Positions 1 to 12,900 of a stretch of 64,000 nucleotides of DNA are shown here, one piece after another. A program made the position numbers and the translations under genes. The stretch is from Parus major (lineage: Eukaryota > Chordata > Aves > Passeriformes > Paridae): NCBI RefSeq assembly GCF_001522545.3, contig NC_031770.1, positions 3,470,281-3,534,280 of the forward strand. Direction: 5' to 3'. The notes beneath the pieces are model-generated. The model ran no database searches and had not been told where the DNA came from. It saw only the letters and a program-made list of their open reading frames with translations. Within the stretch, counting starts at the first letter, position 1, and every line of letters begins with the position of its first letter.

Positions 1-797
1 AATTCTGAATGCAGTCAGCAGCATTAACCCGTCTCCTCGTGTATTTATATTGTGTTGTATTTGATGGTACATTTTAGGTCAGTCTTCTGGGGATTTGCAT
101 TTAAAGTCCATGACAATACCTGTGATTTAGACTAGTTTAAGCAAAATTTTCATGCAGTTCTGGGGTTTTCTTGTGTACATCACACAACTCCCACTCTTCT
201 GAAGGTGGGTAGCAGGTAGGGACTAGACCTCCAAAGATGCTCTCAATGCCATGATGGTGCATCATTGCACCTTGCATATGAACCATTTGCTTTTCTTGTA
301 TATAAAATCTGTACCCATCCCAATTCCTGACCCCTCCTGCACAGGACAGTGCTTTGTTCCCTTCTAAAACCCAAACCTTGTGATGCAAAGCACTTCTATC
401 TCTAACTGATGCTATGACTCTAAATTTCTGAGCAGATCTCTTATTAATTCTGCATCTTGCAACAGAAATGTATCATTACAAAGGCTTGTGCATGTAGATC
501 TTTTGGGTCTAGTTACTTCCTGAAACCTGCCTGATTAATACTGTTTAGAAGTCAGATGCACTTTCAAGTTCTGTATTTGGAGCAATAGAATACAAATCCA
601 GGGCTACCCAAATGAAATAACTTGCCTAGAAAATACATTGCATATTAGCAGAGAAAATGGCAATAATAATGATGGCTGAATTCAAGGAAACAAGTTCTGA
701 CTTTTTGAAGCAAGTGGAAAGAGAGCTCAGGGAAAGCTTATTCCAACTCCTGGCTGTACAATAAATTGTGAGTTTGGAATTAAGTCAGCAAGTTCCT

Positions 798-818
798 GGG
801 TGGGAGGGTGGGAGTGGG
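798..818 (+). other. G-quadruplex motif
   Basis: Five GGG runs are separated by loops of 1, 1, 1 and 3 nt (GGGTGGGAGGGTGGGAGTGGG is the whole 21-nt element, at 798-818). Single-nucleotide loops make this one of the most stable G4 patterns. It lies on the + strand in otherwise AT-rich sequence. Confidence 0.8.
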
Positions 819-2572
819 TTAAGGAGAGGGAGATTTGTCGAAATGCTCTTCTCTCCCCTGGGGCTTTTTTGGTTTGTCTTGTTTCTTGATGATTTTCGGT
901 AGGTGTTAGAGGACTAGGATAGCAATACTTGAAAATACTGCTGTCAAGGTGGAAGAGTTTTATTGAAACAATTAAAAATCAGTGTTACTTGTGTGTTTTG
1001 TCCAATGCTGTAGCAAATTTGGAGCCCAGTGAAACCACCAAGCAAAATTGGATTCAGTGGCTTTGATTTTGGACAGGAGCTGCAATTTTTCAGGAGTACT
1101 TTAATCTGTATCAAATAAATAATGTTTTGTGAATGGCTCAGGCCTGTTTGCAAGTACTAATGCAGTTTGAAGCACTTGTAGTCAATGTTGGAAAACTGAT
1201 TGTTGAAAATACTATCAAACCCATCAGGTATGAAAAATGCAGTAGAAAAAGTGTATTTTCTACAATTTTGTGACTTCTGATAGAGGGTTGTTCCAAATTG
1301 CCATGGTAAACCTGGCTATGAAAGTTGCAGGCTGCATGTGTGTGTGTTTAGTTTTCATAGAACTACTGACTAGAAGAAAAATGAAAATTCTGCTGGTTTT
1401 GTTTGTGGGGAAGTGCCAGTTCTACGTGCCAGTATTGTTTTACTCAAAAATATTTTTGACCATATACAAATAATATACATGATGTGCAGTCTTATATTTT
1501 TTCCTCCATGCCAACCACCTTGAATTTTTATCTTGTATTAATTTTGAAAATTTGTCTTGGTTTAATGGAAATAAACATTATTAATTTAAGAAGTGTGTGA
1601 GTTTTTTATAGATGCTTTTAAGAGCTAAGTATGTGCATAAATGTTGTTTGATGGTCTCAATCATGCATGTGTATTTGTGATTAAATTGCAGCATCCTCAT
1701 GCAGGCTTTTTATCTGTCAAGAACAGGATATCATTAAATGCAGAGCTACTCCAAATCTACAAGAACTTATAAGAATTCTTATCTGCATCAAGTTTTGAAG
1801 CTGGATTAAAAATTCCTCAGTGAGCTGCACTACAACTGACCCAAGTATGCAAAATGCCAGACTAAGCTATGTTTAAAAAACATTTAACTTTGCTTTACAC
1901 TGCCACAGTGCAGATTGCTTAAATGGTACAATCTGTTAAATCTGTGAATACAATTTGTTTCCATGATTCTGTTTCTAGGAGTTGCTAAATGGATGTCTTG
2001 GATGTCCTGTGTTTGTGCAGTTGGGATATTGGGAAGGCTACAGTCTATATCCTGCTGTCACACGTGGGTATAAATGAACTTACTGCACTCTGGAGCTGTG
2101 CCTGTTTCCTGGATTCCCAGAAATCTTGGAGAAAGGGACAGAATTTTAACTTCAGTGATGGCCCCAAGGGAAAAAGATGTTGTGTTAGGAGAAGTGTGGA
2201 CATATGGTTGCCCCAGTCTATGAATAGCGTGGGCATGTTTGATGTGACTGAGTAACACCTTTCTCTTGGCCAGAAGGGAATCAATTTTTAAAAAAACATT
2301 GTTTCCTATTCTTGTTGAGTGCTCAGACATATGGGATTGTGTTGGGAAACTGCTCCTGTGCATCAAACACTTGCTTGAGCCCCTGTATGAAATTTCTGCT
2401 TCCCTTTAGGTACCTCCCTCCCCACTCCAGGCCAGTGTAACACCTTAAGGTATTCCTGATGTCCCAGAGAGCAGCGCACACAGACCTTGCAGCCATTCCT
2501 CCTGCAGCTCAGTGAAAACTAGCCTTCATGAAACTGTACCACTGTGTTCTGAGCTTCTTTCTTAATAATTAA

Positions 2573-2622
2573 GGAATCACAGAATCTTTTAGGTTGGAAA
2601 AGGCCTCCAAGATCAAGTCCCA
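2573..2622 (-). mobile_element. CR1 LINE 3'-end fragment
   Basis: aatcacagaatcttttaggt followed by tggaaaaggcctccaagatcaa is the reverse complement of the avian CR1 3' terminus. Only about 50 bp remain. Confidence 0.75.
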
Positions 2623-4585
2623 TTTTTGAGGAGGTAAAGAAGACTTGACTTATGCTAAATTTATCTTGTCAAAGGAATAGATTTAATACTGAATCTATTC
2701 CTCTATTCAATCTATTCAATCCCCTCCTGGCTGTATCTATAAATAAAAGCAGCCAAAGGCTTTTCCAGGCTTGAGGCCAAGTGACAGCACAGAATGGCCG
2801 TGTCCCTGAGGTCAGGGTATTGTCCTGCCTTTGACTGGCAAAGTTTAACAGGACTGTGAGCTCCTCTACTTTGGGAATCATAGGGGCATTGAGTGTTAAG
2901 TTTTGGGATGTGCTGCTGTTGTTTTGGACCAAGACTCTCATAGCAAAACCTCCGTTGTTGCAGGGAGAATTAACAGAGTTGTACTGCATCTCAACAGCAG
3001 TTTTCATCATACACCTGCCTGTAGGGGTTTGTGTACACTACACTTCTTCCTACAGCTTTTGGGCTGATTCCCCATGGATAATGTGGGAGATCTTGCTGGA
3101 GTTTGATCCTCTAAGGTCTCATACCACTGCTCATGGCTGAGCTTCCAGCTCTCTGGGAGGCCTCTTGCTAAGAGAGCTCCCAGAGAAAAAAATTGCCTTC
3201 CCTCTGGTTTGGGATATCCAAAAGTAGGTCTTCATTAGTGGATTAGGGCATCCAGCACATGAATATTTCCAGTGGTCAATAGGATTTGCTGCTAGAACTT
3301 TTTGGTACAAATATCAGATTATGTAGGCTCTGGCCTGGCTGTGATAGCCTGAAGGTGTTTGGTGAATTTTGTAAGGGAACTCCTTTTCCTTTTTCTTCTT
3401 CTTTGTGCATAGACCTGCCTTCCTACTTTGCTGTATGAACTTGCAAAGGCTTGGCCATCGCAGACATAGGGAAAATTCAGCCCAAGGAGGAAAATTACCT
3501 ACCTGAGATTGGCACCAGCAATAAATAACACCACTGAAGGTCTAATCACTGCTGCATGTGGCCTTTGTTCAAAAAACATGGTGCACATGCTTGACCTTCT
3601 TTTGATATTTCTTTAGCTGATTCTGCTTGAGTTGCTCCCACATTTCATCTATTCAAGGCTAGGACAGCATAATGGTAATTTTATTTTTAGTTGTTTTATG
3701 TAGTTTTATTGTATTTTGTGTTCTCATTCAGCCTACAGTAATTACTTTAGTGTCCACGGTGACCAAACCTGCTGGCACAATCATAAAAAGACTTTGGGCT
3801 GGCAGCAGTTTCCTTGCTGTGTAATCAGTTGCACCTTCCAATTAAAGGTATATGTACCTACAAGTGATACATTTAATCATGTAGTTTGTTTCCATCATTT
3901 GTAGTCTTTGAAGTTTTCTAAAAGCTGAAAGTATTGGTGGTTTGAGTTTTTTGCTTGTGTTTTTTAGGTAATTTCACTGAAGTAAAATGTTTTAGCTGCT
4001 TTGCTACACTTATTTCCAGTGTGTAGTATCTGTAAAATACTAGACGTGCTTCAGAGGTGTCTGCTTTCACCACATCAAATAGTAACCAGTTTCCAAACAG
4101 GAATTCTGGATTTATTCCTTGTGGAACAGAGTTATGTGAAGATACTCTGCCATCACTATGAGATGAAAAGGGACGGTGCTGGTCCCTCTGCCTTTTGCCA
4201 CACCCCATTAATTTTCTTTCTCAGGGAATACGTACATTTCTCTTACATTGGCCAGGACATCTTGCTAATTTATTCCCAGTTGGAATGTTAAAATAAAAAT
4301 GCATTTGTCTCATTTTGTGTCACAGCACAGATGTAGGTTTCCTTGTTGGTTTATCTTTTATTGCCCAAAAGGACTTTGATCTCATAAGCTGAAAATGATA
4401 AGCACATTATATAGTTTGTTGGTTGCTCTCAGACGCTTATTCCAGTCTTTTGCCTTGTTCTTGGTGAAACATTTGGTCAAGATAATAACTAACCTATGAT
4501 ATAACAAATGATTCTTTGCAAGTATTCTATATGAGAAACAACCCTCTGGTTTTGCCTTGAGTTGGATATTTTTCCTGCAGTGCTC

Positions 4586-7500
4586 ATGGCTCTCTCCAGA
4601 GCTCTGGTTTTCGCTTTGTTCGGCTGGGTTACGTTCCTCTGTCTCGATGCACAAAGTGAGTATTGTCACGTTTATAAATGCCTCAGTATTTTACTGCTTT
4701 TATTGGAATGGAATTAAATTGAATTTATTAAATTCATGCATATCACAAACCTAAGAGTTCCAAATGCTTTGATTTATTGGTAAAATAATATCTAAACAAG
4801 CAATCTTGGCACCATTGGACACAGTGTGTGGGCTTTCAGGGACTGTGATGGACAGGTGGAAACCGTCCTCTTTTATTTATAAGGGTTTTTACAAGTTTTA
4901 TTTAACTTTTGGGGGTTTGATTATTTTATATCTGCAGTAGTCAATTAATTTAATACCTATGCTGAGGCAGAGTCTGAGGATAGATAATTTTAAAGTTGGT
5001 ATCAGTTGAATTCCTTGCTGCTGCTGCTCAGCTAAATGAGATTGGAATAGTTACCATTGTTAATTCTGCTATTCACACTGATAAGTACTTCACTAAAAGT
5101 TCTGTTTGAGGCTTCCAGAAAGTGAAAACTTCCAATTTTTTATTTTTTTCACTGGTCCAGAGCCTAGGCTTTAGCATACTCAGAGATGGAGGTGGTGAAT
5201 TAAACCTATAACCGGCAGCTGCTGACCAGGAATAGTCATTAGGAATCTATTCAGTGACCTGTGTGCAAATCTGCCCACTGCTCACTTAAAAATGAGATCA
5301 TATAAAGTGATGCAGACATGACTGCATCTACCTAGCCAAGGAAAAGTAGCCCACTACTTGTTTATACCAAATGTTCCTTTGAATATCCATAAGGATGGCA
5401 AGGATAAGGAATTGGGGGCATTCTTAGTGTTGGTGTGAGACCACAAGAGTCTGACTGCATTCTGGAAGCTTTGCTGCTGAATTCTGGTCAGGGAATGGGG
5501 AGAAGTTCTGGTAGACCTCTGGATTTTGTGTGTATAAGTTTGCAGATCTTAATGATTAAAAAAAAAAAGTCTGTTACTTTTGTCACACAGAGAAAAAGTA
5601 GAGAGGTAACTGAGGTACAAGAAACCACTTAGGAAAGCCACTTCTCATGAAAAGGAAACATATACTCCAAAAGGGCTTTTTCTATAAAAGTTTAAGGAGA
5701 GTAAATTTTAGGTAAATGTGCCAATGTGCCTTCACCCTAATCTCCTGGATTCTGTGAGGAATAGCTTTGTGTTTCTAATTGTCTTGGGAGCAGAAAACAA
5801 TCTCAGGGTAAGGTACAAGAGTAGTTTCAGTTATGATTTCCACAAATGGCTCATCAGGACACGATAGAGCAGTGACTCACTCTTGTCAGGCAGTAAAACC
5901 CTAGACTGGCTCCAGGACACCAATGTTTGCCTATTCCCTGCTTTGAACTCTTCAAGGTGCCACCATGATAAATGTTTTGGAGCTTAATTTGAACCTCTGT
6001 GTGCATCTGGGTTTACATAACATCAGCTTATTTGCCTTCTACTGTTTCTGGACACAGTCTCTCTGTGTTCTTTGTACATGACATTTCTGTTTCTTTTAGA
6101 AACCACACGTATTGACTGTGATGTACCACCCAGGCCATTGGTGCTCTCAAGCTTTTTGGATGGATATACAGGTAAAATCAAGATTCTAACCTAGAACTGT
6201 CTGATCTCCTCCCAAATACACTTTATTGCTTCACTGTAGTGAGCGTATTTTATGACTGTGTATTATTAATTGTTTTACAACAGTCTTCAAGGCTTGATGT
6301 AGCAGCTGCCTACATGAAATGCTACTTAGTGGAATAAATAAATGTAACCCCCCAAATTCCCTGATCCAAAGATCTCACTGTCTGAATAGACACATCAGGC
6401 AATGGGAAAGAAAATGAGTGCAAGAAAATGTTCTCAGTTCAGCTTGTCCAGCCAGTATTTGATGTCCCTAATGGATATCCAGCAGTTTCACAAGGCAAAG
6501 CGTTAAGTTATGGCCAAATCCTTCTCCTTGGGATGTTGTCATAATCCTTAGGATCTCATTCTGACTGTCCACAGGCAAACTTCACTGCTTCTGGCTTTCA
6601 ACAGCACACAGAAGACAAACATGATCCAAAGCAGTGATTTTTTTATAATCACTGTTGAAACATTTCTTTTTGAGTTGTGGGAGTGTAGCCGCTGTGTCTG
6701 TTTCTTGCAGGGAGTTAGAAAGGAAGATAACTACATTTCACTCTGATTTCATTTGACTTTTAATCAGCCAGCAAGAGCTCTGGCCTTCTGTGTGCATTAT
6801 ATGTGTAAATGAAGCTGCTGACATATCTGATGAATAAGTAAGAGGGACAACCAGCTTTAATTTTTCCCCATTACTTTTTATTTGGCTTTCTCCTCTGGAG
6901 AGAATGCTTTTCCTAGGCAGCTGCATGATACTTCTTGGCTGAATGTATCCAGCTCTGCAGGGAGGACTGGACAGCCTATGGCAACAGGCAAAGCTGGATT
7001 TTGTTTTCCTGGAGGGTTTTCAGCACTGCACACAGCAGGGTGGTCCCACACAAAGCTGTGCCCCTGAGACCCAGCCCTGCAGTTCTGTGCTCACTGTCAG
7101 CTTGCTGGACTTTGTCCTCACACACAAATAAAGTTCAGTGTCTGGGCTGGTAGCTGACAGTGTTCCAGACACTCCCTGCTGCTGGAAGAAAATTAAGTTA
7201 TATTTCTGAAACTCTTGGGAGACCAAGAGCACAAGGCTATGCATGGAGATTAGACTGTTACAGAAAGCATTTACTAACCTAAACTAGTAGCGATGGAGTA
7301 CAAAACTAGTGGATGAGGAAGAAACACAGCTTGGAAGTTTCCTGAAGGTCATGGAAAATATTTGGGCTGTTCAGGAAAGACTTTGGAAAGGAGAGGAGAT
7401 TATGGGTTTGCAATCCAGATAATGTGTGCCACAAGAAGATAAGTGTGTTACATAAACACAAATGTCTTGATGATGACATTTGATGATGATGTAAGGGAAC

Positions 7501-9984
7501 TTTCTTTAGTAAAATTGCCAGTAACACCATGTTGGGTGGTTTAAAGGGATACATTTCCAAGGCAGTTTCAAACAGATTTGGTGTTTAACCGAGCAAGTAG
7601 TACACAGTCAGTCTAACAGGAATCCTGATCATTGCAAAAAACAAGTTGCTGTATTTTCAGGAGAATAGTTCCTAAATGTATGGTGGTAGAAAATCTCATA
7701 AGAATTGATTTGAAGGTTGCAGTGTTTTGGGTACAAACAGGAACATGTTAAGGGCCACATGCTTTCCACCTGAATCCAGATTCACACTGGGTTCTACTGC
7801 CTGATAGATCCAGCTAAAATAAAGGTCCTTGTGTTTGGAAAATACTGAAACTGCCCCCATGCAGCCTCTCAATGATTTTGATTACATTGGCTGACTTTGA
7901 TTATATTTTCACAGTGAACATGGGGAAAAAAAGTTTTTCATCATAAAGCTGTTTTCAAAAAAATTGTGGCAATTTAGGTGTAAATTATGCTAAGCTTTTT
8001 AAGTCTGGATTTATTCTGTGAATGTATTGGAAAACATTGGTTTATGTAGTTCTAAAAATGCATCATTTAAAAACACTTGTAGAGGGTACTTAAGGGGACT
8101 TTACAGATCTTGCAGTTTAGCTGAAAATTCCAAAAAGATATAAAATGTAACCAAAAGCCACCAGTAATCAAGCTGTCAATACATATGAAATGAACCTATG
8201 GATTTCTTTTCCATAAAGCAATCTAATTTTGTTCCATTTTCTCTTACAGGTGATATAGAATGGATTACAGATATCCCACCAAATGTGCAGGTGAAATTAC
8301 AAGAGTTTCTATTCCCCGAACACTTCAGTTATGTAGAGCTGCAGTGGGATTTTGGATCTAGCAATGCCACTGTGAGGACTACTAAAGCACTGGATGTTGA
8401 GGCTCTTGAGGTATTGCTTTTACTGCATATAAAGCTTAGAGAGAAAGGTTTTCTTGACAAGTGAAAAAGAAATAGCTTTAAGATAATCCATTTTAATCGT
8501 TCATCCTCTCACAGTACAGGCTGGTATTTCAAAAAAGTGATTTGTCCGAATAGAATTCAGTATCTACCTCTCACTGATATCTGTTAAATGTATTCAATTT
8601 GTTAGAACTAAACTTTGCTGTCACCTGACAGCCAGACAGGTTCTCTCCTAGTGCTGTCTTGTACTGAGAGCTGTAAACACGCATTATGACAGGTGCCACT
8701 TGCCTTAAGCTCACCCCTCAGGAGTGTGAATTATTTCATCAGTGGGATTGAGCAGGTATAACTTGGTAGAAGGTAATTCTTAATCATAACTACTTCACAC
8801 AGTAAGGGATTTTTGGGCCTCTGTTGCCTGATGCACAGAAGGATAGATCCCTCTTCTTTAAGCAGTTCTTATTCTGGAGGACTACTAAGGAATTTAGAAA
8901 GCAATATCAGTGTTTTTCCTGGCTGAAGTTGCCTCTGAATATGAAAATGGTGTAGTACTGCAGAGTAAATAAAGACAATTTATTATACAAGTGCTACTTC
9001 AGAGTAGCACTGGATCTGTGTTTTGGACACTGCCAGCTCAGAGAAGCACTGTACCTGACAGACCTGGACCAGGCATACTGCAGAAAGCACTGTTACAACT
9101 AGTGTTTGCAATGGATGAAAATGTACTTATGGTTTTGGTTTTTTATGTTTGCATTTCTCATTTGGATATCTCCCTAATGGATTAAAACACTATTTATGCT
9201 TCTTGCACATGTTCTTATTCCATGTCAACATTTTGTTGGGGAGGGCAGCCAGGCACAGGGGGATGGTGGGATTTGGGTAGGTGGGTATAAGTAGCAGAGA
9301 AATGGCAGTCAGATAAACTTTATAATATAGAGCAAAATAATTACAGTGTTAATTTAAACAGGGTGTTTTGGTACAGCACACCTGAGGATTCAAGTACTGG
9401 AAGTAATTTTGTATAACTTTGGCAAAAATTATCTTTGATAATCATATTATTAGTTCATTGATTATATTATTTATTGGTTTGTTTGTTCAATTTTAGGGTA
9501 ATATGATATGGTATGCCATTGTTTGCCAAAGGATTGGAGCAGTGAGTACAAACCATGCTTTATCAACTGTATTTATTGTCTAATTTAATGCAAATTATTA
9601 TTTTCTGCAACACTATTTAATTGAAAGCTATGATGCAGGGAGTTCAGAGTACCTTGTAGAAGATAATCTGTTGAAATCTACTGATTGAAAGGAGTGGTTT
9701 TGTTCACAGAAAACTAAGGTAAATTAAAAAAAGTTAATTTTAGGAACAGTAGTCTTATTCCCTCTATTCTCTAATTCTAAATGGCAGTTGAATGGAAGGT
9801 GTCTCTTTGAGGATCTCATTTTAGATGAAATGAAATGTTAGCAGAATGCTGCCACCTCACTGTTGTCCTTTGTTCCACTGCAAAGGTCGATGAGATAGAG
9901 AACGGACGGCAAGTAGTATTGATAGATGTAAATGACAATGCTCCAGAATTCCAGCAAGCTAATTACAGTGCTTCAATATCAGAG
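4586..9984 (+). CDS. Cadherin exons 1-5: signal peptide and EC1
   Basis: Exons: 4586-4655, 6100-6171, 8250-8410, 9497-9541, 9886-9984. The start ATG opens a 23-residue hydrophobic leader (MALSRALVFALFGW...) typical of a signal peptide. The Kozak context is only partly favourable (C at -3, G at +4). A ctgcag at 4575-4580 just before the ATG could be a splice acceptor, so an untranslated first exon further upstream is possible. EC1 runs to the first DVNDNAPEF at about residue 130. It has cysteines at residue 30 (start of the domain) and 111 (in YAIVCQR), a spacing like the EC1 disulfide of protocadherin-15. EC1 lacks the Trp-2 adhesion arm of classical cadherins, which argues against classical strand-swap binding. 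Confidence 0.9.
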
Positions 9985-12900
9985 GTGGGTTATGGCAAAT
10001 GCTGATACTTTTTTCCTGGGATACTTTAAAATTACTCTTTGGGGAGGTTCTAATGGGACCGTGTTGAGATGAGCTCATTATGTGCAACCTCACAGGATTT
10101 ATCTGCTGCTTCCCATGGGCGTGGAGAAGAAAGGCTGGGCTGCACATACAGCTGGGGGACTGGGGTGATGGAGAAACATTCCCAGCCAAAAATGGCAATG
10201 GGAAGTGATTTGCTAAGCAGGGTGGCACAATTTTGCTGCTCCAGGTGAGGGAAGATGTGGAAAGGGGCATTTGACTGAATATTTCTTGATCTTTATTTCC
10301 TCTTAGGTAGCTGGAATAAATTCCACAGTTGTAAAAGTGGAAGCTGAAGATAAGGACTTTTCACCACAATTCAGCCTCCTTACTTACAGTCTTTGGGTGA
10401 GTGTCCTTTGTTAGCTGGAAACTGAGAATACCAGCTTGAATTTCATAGATCTATAGCCTGGGACCTGATCCCAGCGTGCTCCTTTGCACTGCTAAGATTA
10501 AAAATCTGCAAAACATCCAAGAGACCTTTCAGATTACACCACAGGATCAGCCTAGCATGCAGCAAGGCCTGAATCTTGTTTATTAACATTTGTGGAATGA
10601 TTTATGGCACTCTTCAGCTACAGCTAAGGAGCTCAGTGGTCCTTTGCAGTAGCAGGAGGGAGAGTTGTTTCCCCTCTTTTTAAAGTTTATATTTGATTTG
10701 CTGTTGGTCTCCAGTCCTCAAGCCAACTGAAGTAAGATCATTTCAACTAAATTTAGATATCTGCAGTGGAAATCTTCACATCTGAGCTTGTCTCTGCTCC
10801 TTTTATAGCTGGTGAAGGGAAGCTGATGCCATTGCCCTGTGTGCCATAGGATAAGATAAATCAGACAGAAATTCTGTTGGCACTGACAGGGGAGGCAATG
10901 GAATGTTTGAATAGAATGGAGGAGGATCAGCCTTTTTCTTTCCACTGCTGGTGGCTGAGACATTCCTGCACCTTTATGAAAATAGTCCAATAATAAAGGT
11001 GAAAAAAAAAAGAGAAAAGAAAATGTGTTTCATCATCAATAATATAAAATATTTGATTTATTCATTTAATAGGGCCCAAATTCTGATTACTTTTCTATAA
11101 GGGAAGGAGATGGAAACGTCACGGTGAAAAAACCACTGGATTACAATGAGGTCAACTTTTTCAATTTAACAGTCCAAGCAAAGGTATGATACAAATTAAA
11201 AGAAAAATGAGACCCACAATAATTCTACAATGATAGTTCCTTTGTTTTATAGCATTCCACTTTCTACAAATTTACAGCTTTGGGAGTTCCCAACCCAAAA
11301 GTTGTGTCTGCAGCTTGGTTTATGCTGGAGACAAAGTAGCACATTCTTAATATTTCAGCCATTGTTTGTTTCCTCTCAAATACCAGCCCAAGTTTCTTTC
11401 TGTACTTCTCTAAATATAAATACTCTATATATTCATTCTCCACTGTTGTAATACATATTCACCTATTCATTCTGGCAGATATCTCATATTTTTGCTGCAT
11501 CTTACCAGGTTTTTTGTTTGTCTTTTTTGAGATTTGAGTATGTATTTTCCTTCACTTCCTTTTAGAACTAAAGATAAACAGTTTTGCTAGGATTATTGTG
11601 GTATCTAGCAAATAGTACAGCTGTAACAATTGTTCTATATTTTACATGCCTTATAGAAAGTGAGAAACTAAAGAAAGATTACCTGTTGATAATTTTATTC
11701 CTAGAACTGGATTCCAGAAATGGAAAAATATGACAGGCTGAAAGTTGTCAGCTTAAAAATGCTGCAAAATACATGTAATAAAATTCTGCTGTATTTTCCA
11801 CTGAGATATGGGTTTTTTTTTTCATGACAGTGGTTCTTCTTTTCTTCTTTCCCTTGGGATGCAGGAAAAATTTGGAAACCAGAGTGCCACTGCATCATTA
11901 ATAATTAATGTGCAAGATTATGATACATTGAACCCCTATTTCAGTCAATCTGTGTACAATGGGACTATCAATGAAGACCAGGTAAAAGCTCTTCACTGAA
12001 TGCTGCTGCAAATGGGTTATCCCTATCCATAGGGCTTTTCTTCCAAGGATTCTTCCTCCCTGAGCAGCTTAAGATGATGGATAGAGCTGCTTTCCTCTGT
12101 GGTGACCAGTGAAAAAGATATCAGCTGTAAACTTCCAACTACCAGATAAACAGGCCATGTATTATATGAAGCACAGATTTTTTTTTATATATATTTTTTG
12201 GGGGAGGAATAGAAACATATAATTTTGTATTTGGGGGGAAAAAAAATTAAAAATAAAAAGAAGAAAGAAAAGGAAAAAAAAACTTAAATTGCTGTTTTGA
12301 CTGGGCTTTTAATGTAAAATTAAAAGGGCAGCTGGCTGTCTATCAGTCCTGAAATTAGTTCTAATTAGTGTAATTCCTTCATACAGCATTACAATCAAGT
12401 AAAGAAAAATAAGAATCTGAATGGCAATCCATGGTCTATACTACTTCTGTAACATTTTTTTCTATATAGAGTAGTGATTTCTTGGTGAAATTTATTTGTT
12501 TGACTCAGGTTTCTGTATGTATTAAGAAAAAAAATTACAGTATAGTATTATCAGAGTAATCCACTAAAATTAAAAAGGTTCATTATTATCTCTATCTCTC
12601 TCTCTTGTCATTCTCTTCATGTTAACAAATTTTAAATCACATATACTTTTAGAGTTACACCACCAGTGTCCCTTTTGTTAGAAGTTCACCTTTCATTCTC
12701 TGAAAGGAATAATTTTAGCCCTACTAAAATGTTTTTATCTTTCAAATTACTGTTTTTCTATGGGCTGCAGTATAGACTTGTGTGTTGTTTTCCAGGAGAG
12801 GAATGGAACTGAAACAGTCAATGTTCTTAACATAAATTCCATCTGTGACTGCAGCTTCATGATCTGGTGTTTCCTAAACACAGTGTATCCTTCAAGCATC

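Larger units (their letters stand above)
1..4585. other. No coding exon recognised; possible 3' UTR of an upstream gene plus 5' flank of the cadherin
   Basis: None of the short open frames here has a recognisable protein or consistent splice borders. In mammals SANBR (KIAA1841) lies upstream in the same orientation, so the AT-rich first part could be its 3' UTR. An AATAAA at 1570-1575 would fit its end, but nothing coding confirms this. The segment also holds a G-quadruplex motif (798-818) and a short CR1 scrap (about 2573-2622). Confidence 0.4.
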
